A stretch of 28,361 bases of DNA from positions 1 through 28,361 of the IMG/VR virus record IMGVR_UViG_3300046007_002960. One strand, 5' to 3'. How positions within the stretch are numbered: the stretch's first letter is position 1; every line of letters starts with the position of its first letter. The position numbers and the translations under genes were made by a program. Source of the stretch: a virus. Below are positions 1 to 8,189 of the stretch, one piece after another. A model generated the notes under the pieces. It searched no databases. It saw only the letters and a list, made by a program, of their open reading frames with translations, and was not told where the DNA came from.

Positions 1-3000
1 AGCCGTAACTCATCAATCTGAACTTGAATTTCTTGTTCTCTAACTTTTAGTTCAACTTCTACTTCTAGAGATGGAACCCCTCCCTCAGTCAAGGCATCAA
101 TAATTTCTTGTACTGACATTCCGGCAGTAATGCCTTCCATTACTTTTGTGGCTAACTCTTCATCTTGACCAATGAGTGCATTGAGTATAATTCCATTAAT
201 TGGATCTATTTCTGTAATAAAATCCTTGATTGGCTTGGGGTCAAATGCCACCGCTGTTGATCTTTGTCCAGCCTCTTGAATTTCTCTAAGTGCATCTATA
301 GTTTCTCTAGGAGCCTTCTTAAAGTTTTCATACATTACTTCAGTAATTTTAACAATGGAGTCTGCACTAACGTCTGCCATCTCTTCAATATTTGTTTGCA
401 TCTGATGAACTTGACGCTCAGTATTGGCAGCGTTGTCAATAAATTCTTGATTGGCATCTTTGTCAAACATTCTTTCGAACATATCAAAGTCGGTTACTGC
501 ACGGATTCCTTTCATTATTGGATTTATATTAACTGCAAAACTTTGAGCACCAGTTAGAATATCGCCAAATGTATTGTCAAAATTCTGAGCCATAGTTCCC
601 TGAACTCTTCCAAGCACTCCAACTTCATTCTCAAACGCGGTCAATGTCTGTTGCGCTGCCGCCCTATTCTTAGCCTGCTTTTCTGGATTGAACATATCTG
701 CAGTAGACCTTGCAATTTCTGCAGCACTCTTATCAGAAAACATTCCTTGTCTCATGGCTGATGCGAATGCTACTCCCCCTGCTGCACCAGATTCTATAGC
801 AATAGCCTTAATTGCTTCCTCTGCCTGCTCCTTTGAAAGGCCGCTTGCAAGCATCTTATTAAAGACTATTCCAAGTTCTCTTCCGCCTGCCTCCGCTCCA
901 CCAAATCTAATTTTTTCAATCAGGGTGGCGTAATCTTCTTTGACTGCAGTTCTTAGATTTTGATCTACTTCTTCAATTCCTGGAACTGCTGAACTAACCG
1001 CCTTAAGTTTTTCTGTAACATCTTCTACTGCAATACCAAAATATTCTGCCGTCTTGGTTGGATCGGCAAATGCAGACATGGCTCTTTCTCTTGCTTCTTC
1101 AGCCGCCTTCTGATACATGATAAATGCGGTAACACCAGCAACTGCAACTCCTGCTGCAGCCATGCCAACTGGACCACCAAGCATAGAAAGCATTCCTCCC
1201 ATTCTTAGTAACCCTGCCCCTGCTGCGCCCTTTGAGGCGGCTAGCGGACTCATTCCTCCTGCGGCTGCAGCGCCTACTGGAAGTTTTGGACCAGCGATCA
1301 ATGCTTGACCGGGTAGCATAGCAGCATTAGCAGCAGCCTGCCTTGCAGCGCCAACAGAAGAAACTTTATTACCAAGAGATCCAAGGCCTAAGAAGTTTCC
1401 AGCAACGTTTTTACCAGCAAACATTTGCATCGCCATCGTTGCTGTCATAACTGCGGTGCTAAGAAGTCCTAATTTAATAGCAAGATCATTTGATGCCCCG
1501 CCCATCATACTGAAACTTGAAATAAGCATTGTTGACATGAATGCAGCATTCATTAGCCCTTGTCCGCGAGGGCCACCCATCTGCATACCATCTCTATCTG
1601 GTCCTATAGTTTGGCCTCTAATTACTCTTTTTGGTGCATTTGCATTGGCTTCTCTCATTCTTTCTCTCAGCCAAAGGGGTACCGCTGCACCAGCGGCGGG
1701 TGCGTAAGGTGATGCACCTCCAGAAAGATATCCTGCAGATCCTCCAGGGCCTCTTCCTATAGCACTAGGACCACCTAAAGAAGCCATTCTATTAGAAGCA
1801 TTTTTAATATCTGTTTCTAGTCTTGCTAAAACAACATTAATTCTTTTTCTTAATTCTGATTCATCAGATATTTTTTTATTTAATTCTTGCTGAAGTTTTA
1901 TTTTCTGATCTAATGGAATCTTGCTATCTCTTGTAATTTTTATTAAGTCTTCTCGTAATAACGCTTCATGTCTTTCAGAAATATTAATCTTTGTAAGGAG
2001 TTTCTCCCGGTGGTCCTGGTAAGTCTGAAGTGATTTTGCTGCTGTTACTCTTCTTTGGGCGAGTCCAAGTTCTTGCTTTTGAACATTTGCTAGTTCCTGT
2101 GCTATAGGTACTGAGCCAGGGGCAACCTTTCCTCCACCCATAAGATCCATATATGGCTTATTCTGTAATAATTGACCTCTTCCAGTAAGCGGGGTGGTAT
2201 AGGAAGGTGCAACACCAACACCAAGCCTTTCTCTTTGACCAGTTTCTTTAATTACAGGAGAGCCACCCTGACGAAGAATATCATCTATCTGCCTTCTCTT
2301 TAAATCAAACGTCCCATACTGATTGCTAAGAATTTGTAGCACCTGTGCTGCCCTATCCCCCTGCCTACCAAGAGTAGCCAATGATGCCTCAACCAACTGA
2401 TAAACTTTGGGGTCATTTATTAATTCATTATCTAATCTATCTAGAGCACCAGTAACTGACTTAATTACTGGCTGTAGGTCTTGGAATGTTAGTCCAGTAT
2501 TTTTCATAATATTAGACCAAGTTTGTTGATCTTTTAATAAACCAGAAATTGTAGATGCAGGAACGCCAGCCTGACCAACTCTTAAATCCTGATTTATTTT
2601 TGATGGAAGGCTTACTACTAAATTACTAAAAACTTGAATCATTTGATTGCCTAGCAATCTTAAACTATCTGACACAGCCTTTGCAAGTCCACCTGTAGCA
2701 ACCAATGCAGACGCAGGAACCATTTTTGATCCAGTAAGATGGGTCTCTTGAGTACCCTTTACAAAACCTTGTACATTACCGCGATTCATTGCAACAAGGA
2801 TGGGTGCAAATTTTTCAGTAGCCGCTCTATTTACAACAAATTCTCCGGGTTCCAACATGGCTGGAATTTTATCTCCACGACCACTTCCAGGAACAAATTC
2901 AGCGCCTCTAGACCCGGCTTGTCTTCTTATTGGAGGTCTTCCTGGAATTGGAGCGCCTGCTACAGCGTAAGATGGATTGATCATTAAAGTTTGCCTTAAC

Positions 3001-4898
3001 TGTGCAGCGTATGCCGTAAGACTACTAGAAAGTTTTCTAAGTGCAACATCCTGTTCCATAAATGATGTTGTAAGACCATCTACACCAAGTTGTGCCGCCA
3101 TAACATCTCTAGTTAATAGTTCAAATCTATCAACTTTCATTCCCATTAACTTTGCACCAATTCTTGTTAGACCCATTAAGAATTTAATGCCATTAGCCGC
3201 CAAGTTACCAAATAAACCTACAAGCATGACTACTGGACCAGCGAGTGCCGTTACAACAACAGCAAACTTAGTAAAGTCTTTTATTGGTCCAGGAAGTGCT
3301 GAGAAGAAATCCATAAATGATCTAATTGCATTTCCAATACCAGAAAGAATTGGAATCATGCTTTCAGTAAGTACTTCACCAAGAGGAAGTAGTGAGTTCT
3401 TCAAAGTTTCAACAGTTCTTTGGAATCTCATAGCACTTGATTGTTGTAATGTTGCTAATTCTTGATTAGCAATTTTTGCAAGTTCTGTGCTGCTTGCAGA
3501 GGCTAACTCCATTACCTCTAATGTCTGTGAACCTTGTCTTCTTAAGTTAGCAAACAAAGCAGACATACGGGCAAACTGATACTTACCAAATAGTTTTTCA
3601 ATGACCTGCGCCCTTGCAAAATCATCTAGCCCAGCAAGGGCATCCTGTAATTCAAATACCATAGGAATTAGTTGACCACGGCTATTAGAAATAATATCTT
3701 CTAGAGAAATACCAAAACTTGCAGCCGCTTCTCTTGCTTGCCTTGTGGGGTTAATGAGCCTACCAAGACCAGATTTCAATGCGTTAGCGGCTTCTCCTGC
3801 TGCCACTCCACCCTCACGCATAGCCACAAGAAGAAGTGACATATCTTTAATGTCACCATTCAAAGACTGAATAACTGGGCCGACTCTTGGAATTGCACCA
3901 GCAAGATCTTGAAGGTTTGTAGAGGTTTGATTTTCTACTGCGTTAAGGAAGTCAATGGACTCTGCGAGTTCGTTCGTGTTGAGTTTGAATGCATTTTGAA
4001 TAGACAAGGTTGCCTGCATAGCCTCTTGTCTTTCTACTTCTCCTAGTACTGAGAGTCTTGTAGTCTGACGAATTGAATCTAATAATGCCTGCCCCTCCTT
4101 ACCAGTTTGAGCAATATCTGCTGCCAATGCAGCAGTATCTTTTGCGGCAATACCATATGCAGCACTAATATCGTATGCAAGTTGCTCAACCTGCTCACGC
4201 ATTTTCTTGGTAGCGCCCTCAACAGAGGTTGCTAGGTCTGCGCCATAGACTTTCTCAAATCTAGTTAGTTCTTTATCAATTTCTCTGAACTGTTTTGATA
4301 CAAGTGCGGTAAACATAATTAATGGAAGGGTGAAGCCAACCATCAACTGGCGACCAGTCCATTGTGTATTCTTGCCAAAGTTTAGCATTCTTGTACTTCC
4401 GCCGTCAATTAATTCATTGAAGATGGAAAACTTCTTAGCCGCCATCGCGCTTTTACTTGATAAAGCGTCTAATGATGTTGGGGTTATAATTGCTGCTCTA
4501 CCTGCACCACCAACACCAGCGCCCAGAGGGACAAGCATTGACTGCTGCATCATAACTTGCTGTTGAGCAAGTTTCTTCATCATACTGTTTTGTTTAGCAT
4601 AACCAGCAAATGCTTCTCTAAAGTACTGCCGCATTGTTAAGCGGTTTCTAGCAATAGCCTGACCAAAATCATCTACGGCTGTATTTGTCTTTACCATTTG
4701 AGTGGTAAAGCCACCTATTTGACCAGCACTAGCCATAAACGTAGTAGCAAGAGTTGCCTGAGTTTTCATAGCACTCTTGTCTAATGCATTAAATGCAGTA
4801 GTAAGCGTAGCAATTTGCCCTGTAAGGGCCTTAATTTGAGCCTGAGCGGGACTTAGGTTGGCATTATAAGTAAGGGTGGAGTGAATGACGTTAGCCAA
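1..4898 (-). CDS. Tail tape measure protein (partial, C-terminus beyond left edge)
   Basis: A reading frame open from 4898 to the left edge encodes at least 1632 residues. It should set tail length and occupy the tail lumen, with a role in DNA delivery. Visible features are an alanine/glutamine-rich helical N-terminus, a TP901-type tape-measure core around residues 180-480, and several hydrophobic stretches (about residues 183-200, 538-569, 1109-1159 and 1224-1266), as is usual in tape measures. A motif with the core IPAMLEPGEFVVN lies near residues 669-683 and recalls motifs in other large tape measures. I chose the TTG start at 4898: a GGGAGGAG Shine-Dalgarno lies at 4912-4905 with 6 nt spacing and no earlier in-frame ATG fits. 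The start overlaps the end of the chaperone gene by 8 nt. No lytic enzyme domain was recognised in the visible part. Confidence 0.93.
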   Translation of the reverse strand, partial: MANVIHSTLTYNANLSPAQAQIKALTGQIATLTTAFNALDKSAMKTQATLATTFMASAGQIGGFTTQMVKTNTAVDDFGQAIARNRLTMRQYFREAFAGYAKQNSMMKKLAQQQVMMQQSMLVPLGAGVGGAGRAAIITPTSLDALSSKSAMAAKKFSIFNELIDGGSTRMLNFGKNTQWTGRQLMVGFTLPLIMFTALVSKQFREIDKELTRFEKVYGADLATSVEGATKKMREQVEQLAYDISAAYGIAAKDTAALAADIAQTGKEGQALLDSIRQTTRLSVLGEVERQEAMQATLSIQNAFKLNTNELAESIDFLNAVENQTSTNLQDLAGAIPRVGPVIQSLNGDIKDMSLLLVAMREGGVAAGEAANALKSGLGRLINPTRQAREAAASFGISLEDIISNSRGQLIPMVFELQDALAGLDDFARAQVIEKLFGKYQFARMSALFANLRRQGSQTLEVMELASASSTELAKIANQELATLQQSSAMRFQRTVETLKNSLLPLGEVLTESMIPILSGIGNAIRSFMDFFSALPGPIKDFTKFAVVVTALAGPVVMLVGLFGNLAANGIKFLMGLTRIGAKLMGMKVDRFELLTRDVMAAQLGVDGLTTSFMEQDVALRKLSSSLTAYAAQLRQTLMINPSYAVAGAPIPGRPPIRRQAGSRGAEFVPGSGRGDKIPAMLEPGEFVVNRAATEKFAPILVAMNRGNVQGFVKGTQETHLTGSKMVPASALVATGGLAKAVSDSLRLLGNQMIQVFSNLVVSLPSKINQDLRVGQAGVPASTISGLLKDQQTWSNIMKNTGLTFQDLQPVIKSVTGALDRLDNELINDPKVYQLVEASLATLGRQGDRAAQVLQILSNQYGTFDLKRRQIDDILRQGGSPVIKETGQRERLGVGVAPSYTTPLTGRGQLLQNKPYMDLMGGGKVAPGSVPIAQELANVQKQELGLAQRRVTAAKSLQTYQDHREKLLTKINISERHEALLREDLIKITRDSKIPLDQKIKLQQELNKKISDESELRKRINVVLARLETDIKNASNRMASLGGPSAIGRGPGGSAGYLSGGASPYAPAAGAAVPLWLRERMREANANAPKRVIRGQTIGPDRDGMQMGGPRGQGLMNAAFMSTMLISSFSMMGGASNDLAIKLGLLSTAVMTATMAMQMFAGKNVAGNFLGLGSLGNKVSSVGAARQAAANAAMLPGQALIAGPKLPVGAAAAGGMSPLAASKGAAGAGLLRMGGMLSMLGGPVGMAAAGVAVAGVTAFIMYQKAAEEARERAMSAFADPTKTAEYFGIAVEDVTEKLKAVSSAVPGIEEVDQNLRTAVKEDYATLIEKIRFGGAEAGGRELGIVFNKMLASGLSKEQAEEAIKAIAIESGAAGGVAFASAMRQGMFSDKSAAEIARSTADMFNPEKQAKNRAAAQQTLTAFENEVGVLGRVQGTMAQNFDNTFGDILTGAQSFAVNINPIMKGIRAVTDFDMFERMFDKDANQEFIDNAANTERQVHQMQTNIEEMADVSADSIVKITEVMYENFKKAPRETIDALREIQEAGQRSTAVAFDPKPIKDFITEIDPINGIILNALIGQDEELATKVMEGITAGMSVQEIIDALTEGGVPSLEVEVELKVREQEIQVQIDELR

Positions 4899-5220
4899 TT
4901 TCTGCTCCTCCCATTAACTTATATTGGGTACCCATGTCAGAGGTAATACCCTGACTGATAGCGCCAGCCACGTTTTGATCTCCTGTTAACCTGGCTGCTG
5001 CACGGGCCTTGACTTCTTCTAAGGTAGACACTCTTTCGTCTATATCCTTATCGATCTTTTCATCAAGGTCTACCCCCTGCAGGGCTGCCATGAATTTTTG
5101 CTTTCTCCGTTCAGATTCATACATTGCGTTTAGTGTTGCAGCAATTTCTGGCATGGATAGCGACGATTCAAGTTCATCGTAATCCTTCCAATGTCCCAGA
5201 AGGAATACTTCTCCTACCAT
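4891..5220 (-). CDS. Tail assembly chaperone, downstream (T) part expressed by -1 frameshift
   Basis: This is the second frame of the G/GT-type tail assembly chaperone pair, directly before the tape measure. From the ATG at 5220 it would give 109 residues, rich in charged helical sequence. However, the only nearby Shine-Dalgarno (GGGAGGA, 5243-5237) is 16 nt away, which is too far for efficient initiation. The frame is the -1 frame relative to the upstream gene and stays open back to 5277, just downstream of an in-frame TGA (5280-5278). A CCCAAAC slippery heptamer sits at 5277-5271. Slippage there would join 99 residues of the upstream protein to 126 residues of this frame, giving a 225-residue fusion. 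By analogy with lambda gpG/gpGT, the fusion would recruit the tape measure during tail assembly and be absent from virions. Confidence 0.85.
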   Translation of the reverse strand: MVGEVFLLGHWKDYDELESSLSMPEIAATLNAMYESERRKQKFMAALQGVDLDEKIDKDIDERVSTLEEVKARAAARLTGDQNVAGAISQGITSDMGTQYKLMGGAEIG

Positions 5221-5231
5221 AGAGGCTAGGT

Positions 5232-5567
5232 CTAGATCCTCCCAGCGAGTTCCTGAGCCGTCGCCACTAGGTTTGGGTCATTCAGCCTAATATCGGCAGC
5301 AACCTCAAGAATCTTGTACATGGTCTGAAGATCTACAGACTCCTCAAGTTCCGTCTTTGACTCTGCCAAGTCTGGAGCAAACTGACGGAAGGCAATTGAA
5401 GTACAGGTGATAAGAACATCTAGAAACTCATCCTCTGTCTTAACATCTGAAGCCTTTGACCATTCTTTCATTACTTCTCTTAAATTCTTTAAATTCAATG
5501 GCTTTACTGTGATGGTGCGACCATCTAGAAGTTCTAATTCAACTGTTTCATAAACCTTAGTAGCCAT
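5232..5567 (-). CDS. Tail assembly chaperone, upstream (G) part
   Basis: A 111-residue protein encoded between the tail tube and tape measure genes, where gpG-type chaperones sit. It begins MATKVYETVELELLDGRTITV, with a beta-rich N-terminus followed by an acidic, helical C-terminus. The start at 5567 is preferred over the 19-codon-longer frame because an AAAGGA Shine-Dalgarno (5579-5574) precedes it by 6 nt. Upstream of it lie a 14-bp hairpin and a TATAAT-like element. The gene contains the CCCAAAC slippery site at 5277-5271, so most ribosomes should finish here at the TAG at 5234-5232 and a minority should make the longer fusion. The assignment rests on position, size and the frameshift signal rather than a recognised domain. 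Confidence 0.85.
   Translation of the reverse strand: MATKVYETVELELLDGRTITVKPLNLKNLREVMKEWSKASDVKTEDEFLDVLITCTSIAFRQFAPDLAESKTELEESVDLQTMYKILEVAADIRLNDPNLVATAQELAGRI
5271..5277 (-). promoter_or_regulatory. Programmed -1 ribosomal frameshift site (CCCAAAC)
   Basis: In the reading frame of the upstream chaperone the minus strand reads C CCA AAC, a perfect X XXY YYZ heptamer. A TGA in the -1 frame (5280-5278) ends just upstream, and the -1 frame is then open through 4891. The new-frame peptide after the slip begins PSGDGSGTRWEDLD, a flexible linker of the kind seen in other chaperone fusions. I did not establish a downstream pseudoknot. Confidence 0.85.
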
Positions 5568-5589
5568 AAAAAATCCTTTCTCGTTTGTA

Positions 5590-5600
5590 AATATTATACC
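5590..5600 (-). promoter_or_regulatory. Possible promoter -10 element before the chaperone genes
   Basis: GGTATAATATT on the minus strand lies just after the hairpin and about 22 nt before the ATG at 5567. It contains a perfect TATAAT and resembles the TATAATATAA element upstream of three other late genes here. No convincing -35 box at 16-18 nt spacing was seen. Confidence 0.35.
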
Positions 5601-5606
5601 CCATAA

Positions 5607-5643
5607 ATGATAAAGACGCGACAAAAAGCCGCGTCTTTATCAT
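5607..5643 (-). terminator. 14-bp perfect hairpin after the tail tube gene
   Basis: An inverted repeat with arms 5607-5620 and 5630-5643 (14 bp, no mismatches) and a 9-nt loop lies between the tail tube stop codon and the chaperone start. On the minus strand only a short T-rich run follows, so termination may be partial. The position fits attenuation between the very abundant tail tube protein and the low-copy chaperones. It could also protect the 3' end of the upstream mRNA. Confidence 0.6.
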
Positions 5644-5658
5644 AAGCCTATTTAATTA

Positions 5659-6426
5659 TTAGTAGATTCTATCAACGATCTTGCCGTATGCAGCATTGCC
5701 GTCTGGAGCCTCGTTCTCTGTTGAAGGCATAACGCGGAAGTTGACAGGGAACACAGTAGCATCGTCACGACGAACGCCGACGCCAACTGCATCTACTGAT
5801 ACAGCGCGGTAAAGAATGTAAATTCTTTCAGCCTTGCCAGAAGGACCAGTCTCAGCAACTGAGGTTGGTGCAGAACCAATAAAGCAAACTGAACGTTCTA
5901 CGGGAGCAATACCCAAGGAGCCACCATTAAGGTGCAGGATATTCTGACCCTGAGCAAAAACATCGTTGCCGCCTGTGGAAACCGCAGTAGTGCTAGCGGA
6001 TACGGGGCTTGTGTTGGTGCCATCAGCATTAGCAATAAGGTTGTAGTGTGCAGTAGCAGATGCTGTTTGGTAGTCACCAGTTGCGCCAGTCTGTCCACCG
6101 ATTGCAACATAGAGGTTTTCAAGAGTGGCTTCTGTAAGGCTTGTAGCCACCGTTACTGATTGAGAAGTCTTGAAGAGTCTTGCTACATCTAGAAGTTGAT
6201 CAACCATAACTTCATTGTATGTTGGCTCAATGTTTAGAGTAACGCCTTCCATGGTGTAACCCATGTGTGACCATGAAGCACTAGAAGCATCAACGACCTT
6301 GGTGGGGTCCTGAGCAGTAGCGACTGAAGAAGATAGATTAATTCTATTGTTCTCTTTGCCTGGGCGACCAACGTAAACTGTTGCTGCGCCTACAATAATA
6401 TTCTTAGCATTAAAGTCTCTAGCCAT
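5659..6426 (-). CDS. Major tail protein (tail tube subunit)
   Basis: A 255-residue protein placed between the tail terminator and the chaperone/tape-measure genes, the standard position of the tail tube subunit. The sequence is beta-rich with many Ser/Thr/Ala/Val residues. The N-terminal half contains a segment around residues 56-75 (MEGVTLNIEPTYNEVMVDQ) of the sort found where tube subunits describe their linkage to the tail axis. One of the strongest Shine-Dalgarno sequences in the window, AAGGAGGT at 6444-6437 with about 10 nt spacing, precedes the ATG. Together with the hairpin after the gene, this suits a highly produced structural protein. No sheath protein gene accompanies it, which supports a siphovirus-like tail. 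The family assignment is from context and length, not a catalytic motif. Confidence 0.85.
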   Translation of the reverse strand: MARDFNAKNIIVGAATVYVGRPGKENNRINLSSSVATAQDPTKVVDASSASWSHMGYTMEGVTLNIEPTYNEVMVDQLLDVARLFKTSQSVTVATSLTEATLENLYVAIGGQTGATGDYQTASATAHYNLIANADGTNTSPVSASTTAVSTGGNDVFAQGQNILHLNGGSLGIAPVERSVCFIGSAPTSVAETGPSGKAERIYILYRAVSVDAVGVGVRRDDATVFPVNFRVMPSTENEAPDGNAAYGKIVDRIY

Positions 6427-6494
6427 TTATTTTTTCACCTCCTTGTTTGGGGAAATAAATCGCTTCCTCACTAATTATGTTATCATGTGCTTGA

Positions 6495-7055
6495 TTATTT
6501 TGTGTATTCATAGGTTATTTTCAAGCATGTAATAAACTTGGGAAGAAAACTGTCGATTCGTTTTTCATCAGCAATGTAGTTATCTTGGTCTACTGTAATA
6601 TACTTAAACCTTACTGTAGATGCTGATGCGGTAGAGGCTAGGTAATTATTGACATTCACCGCCGACTGATCGTATTTTTCTAAAGCCTCTACAATCCAAT
6701 TTTTAACATAATAAATTTGTGGAATATCGCCAACTATGATATAGTCTGCCTCTTCTTTTTGCATAGGCCAGAAGGTTCCTTGTTTTGGAACAAAAATGTA
6801 GTCATAAAGGACGTACGGCATCTGTGCTGAGTCTGGAGCAAGGCTTTCGGTTACTGGATAAAATGGTTGAAATGTGAATGATCCTGTGTCCCATACTGTA
6901 GGAGAGGTTTTCCATCTATCTGACTCGTATACGGTAGATGCTGTTACTGGATAACTTTCTGGTGTATCTTTTATATCACCTTTAGCCAGAGCCCAAAGAT
7001 AATTATTAATATGAACTACAGCAAGTTCTGTAGGGTTGGGAGTACTATTGTACAT
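6495..7055 (-). CDS. Tail terminator / tail completion protein
   Basis: A 186-residue protein encoded immediately before the tail tube gene. The N-terminal helix (residues 8-25) is followed by a mixed alpha/beta segment with regularly spaced beta strands near the C-terminus (FKYITVDQDNYIADEKRID), the general plan of tail terminators and completion proteins of long-tailed phages. It should cap the tail tube and join it to the head. The start overlaps the end of the preceding gene by 11 nt, suggesting translational coupling, with GGTGAG about 8 nt upstream. I assign the role by gene order; the exact class of completion protein is uncertain. Confidence 0.65.
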   Translation of the reverse strand: MYNSTPNPTELAVVHINNYLWALAKGDIKDTPESYPVTASTVYESDRWKTSPTVWDTGSFTFQPFYPVTESLAPDSAQMPYVLYDYIFVPKQGTFWPMQKEEADYIIVGDIPQIYYVKNWIVEALEKYDQSAVNVNNYLASTASASTVRFKYITVDQDNYIADEKRIDSFLPKFITCLKITYEYTK

Positions 7056-7752
7056 AAGCAGTACTCACCGCCCCTGCGATTATATCCGCATCTATTTCTG
7101 CTTTTTTCATTGCATCTGCTACCATTCCATTATTAATTCTTGGAATCATCATGCCTCTCTTTTGCCTTATAGAGTCTTCTATTCTTTCATAGAATTTAAA
7201 CTTCTTCAAGACCCAAGTAGCGCGGTATCTCATGAAGTGAGCAACCTCTCTTTCAAAGTTACCTCCGACTTCACCACCAGGATTTGGAACATACACCTCT
7301 TTAGCACTTACCCAATCACCAGACCCCTTTAATTGAAATACCAGTCTTGGTTTAAGTTTAGGTCTAATGGTAATAGGTTCACCCGCTTCCATAACTTCTG
7401 CCTTATTAGGGAACGGGTATCCTTCTCTATTTGGATGTTTCGCTGGAACAAAGGTGTAAGTCATAACCGCACCCTCAGGAACGTCTGTAACCACCCCTTT
7501 AAATAACCTTGAACTCTTGTCTCCTACCCTATCAAACTCATATATATGGTGGAATGATTTAGTTGCCTTTCTAGCCAATGAATCCATGTACACATCAAAG
7601 TAGTTTTTTACTAGAAATGCTGCGCCACGACTAATCATTCTTTTATTTGCAGGTTTATTATAAGTTCTTTGTAATAGAGTTCCATCGTAAGTTGCTAGGG
7701 CTAAAACTTTTTCTGGAAACTTTCCTGTGTTAAATGCTTGCATTTTAGCCAT
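7045..7752 (-). CDS. Neck / tail completion protein, HK97 gp10-like in position
   Basis: A 235-residue basic protein encoded between the head-closure gene and the tail terminator. The segment around residues 45-70 is helical. A beta-rich middle follows (residues 85-140, with VTDVPEGAVMTYTF and PITIRPKLKPRLVFQL), then a charged C-terminal helix. Phage genes at this location usually encode minor neck or tail-completion proteins of the HK97 gp10 kind. The ATG at 7752 overlaps the TAA of the upstream gene (TAATG), and an AGGTG lies about 8 nt before it, so translation is coupled. No enzyme motif was seen. It might instead be a minor capsid protein. Confidence 0.55.
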   Translation of the reverse strand: MAKMQAFNTGKFPEKVLALATYDGTLLQRTYNKPANKRMISRGAAFLVKNYFDVYMDSLARKATKSFHHIYEFDRVGDKSSRLFKGVVTDVPEGAVMTYTFVPAKHPNREGYPFPNKAEVMEAGEPITIRPKLKPRLVFQLKGSGDWVSAKEVYVPNPGGEVGGNFEREVAHFMRYRATWVLKKFKFYERIEDSIRQKRGMMIPRINNGMVADAMKKAEIDADIIAGAVSTAYVQ

Positions 7753-8189
7753 TACTGCAGCACCTGAACTTCTTGCCTCATAAGTACTGTTTCATATTCT
7801 ATAACTCTACCGTCAAAGTTCATAACTGGAGTGCTTCCTCTTGGCTCAAAGATGGTAGAGTTTTGAAAGCCTCCCTCTGTAGCAGGGTCTTGATTTTCTT
7901 TGTAAATAATCTCATAATCATTACGGATGTTTACGACCCTTCTATCTGAAGGTATAACTTCTGAAGTTCTTAATTTGACCATTGAATTTAAGATGTTAAT
8001 ATAATTTTCAACATCGAACGCAGTAGAGTTATCTCCAACACCTTTACGAAGTACTGCTCTCGCCATGCAGTCAATAGTTTTCTCAAATATCCATGACTTT
8101 GTTACTCTGCCAACAGAGTCCTGATTGATTAAAGCAATATAAATATCCGCCTTCATGGTGTATGAAGTACCAGCAATACAATTGCCCAT
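7752..8189 (-). CDS. Head-tail connector / head-closure protein
   Basis: A 145-residue protein in the connector module between the large adaptor-like protein and the neck protein. The sequence alternates beta strands, with a C-terminal segment MNFDGRVIEYETVLMRQEVQVLQ typical in character of head-closure proteins (small beta-barrels). The gene starts directly after the TAA of the upstream gene, with GGTGA a few nt before the ATG. It ends in a TAATG overlap with the next gene. This tight packing supports a co-translated connector module. The function is inferred from order and size only. Confidence 0.55.
   Translation of the reverse strand: MGNCIAGTSYTMKADIYIALINQDSVGRVTKSWIFEKTIDCMARAVLRKGVGDNSTAFDVENYINILNSMVKLRTSEVIPSDRRVVNIRNDYEIIYKENQDPATEGGFQNSTIFEPRGSTPVMNFDGRVIEYETVLMRQEVQVLQ

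Noticed and set aside
264-4566. Several plus-strand reading frames of 63-162 residues across the left 4.6 kb
   Set aside because: They lie antisense to the continuous tape measure frame, have low-complexity Ser/Ala/Pro-rich or Cys/Phe-rich translations and no ribosome sites.
6419-6511. A 30-codon minus-strand frame (MNTQNNQAHDNII...) overlapping the tail tube start
   Set aside because: It has no Shine-Dalgarno of its own, spans the tail tube gene's Shine-Dalgarno, and has no recognisable features; probably chance.
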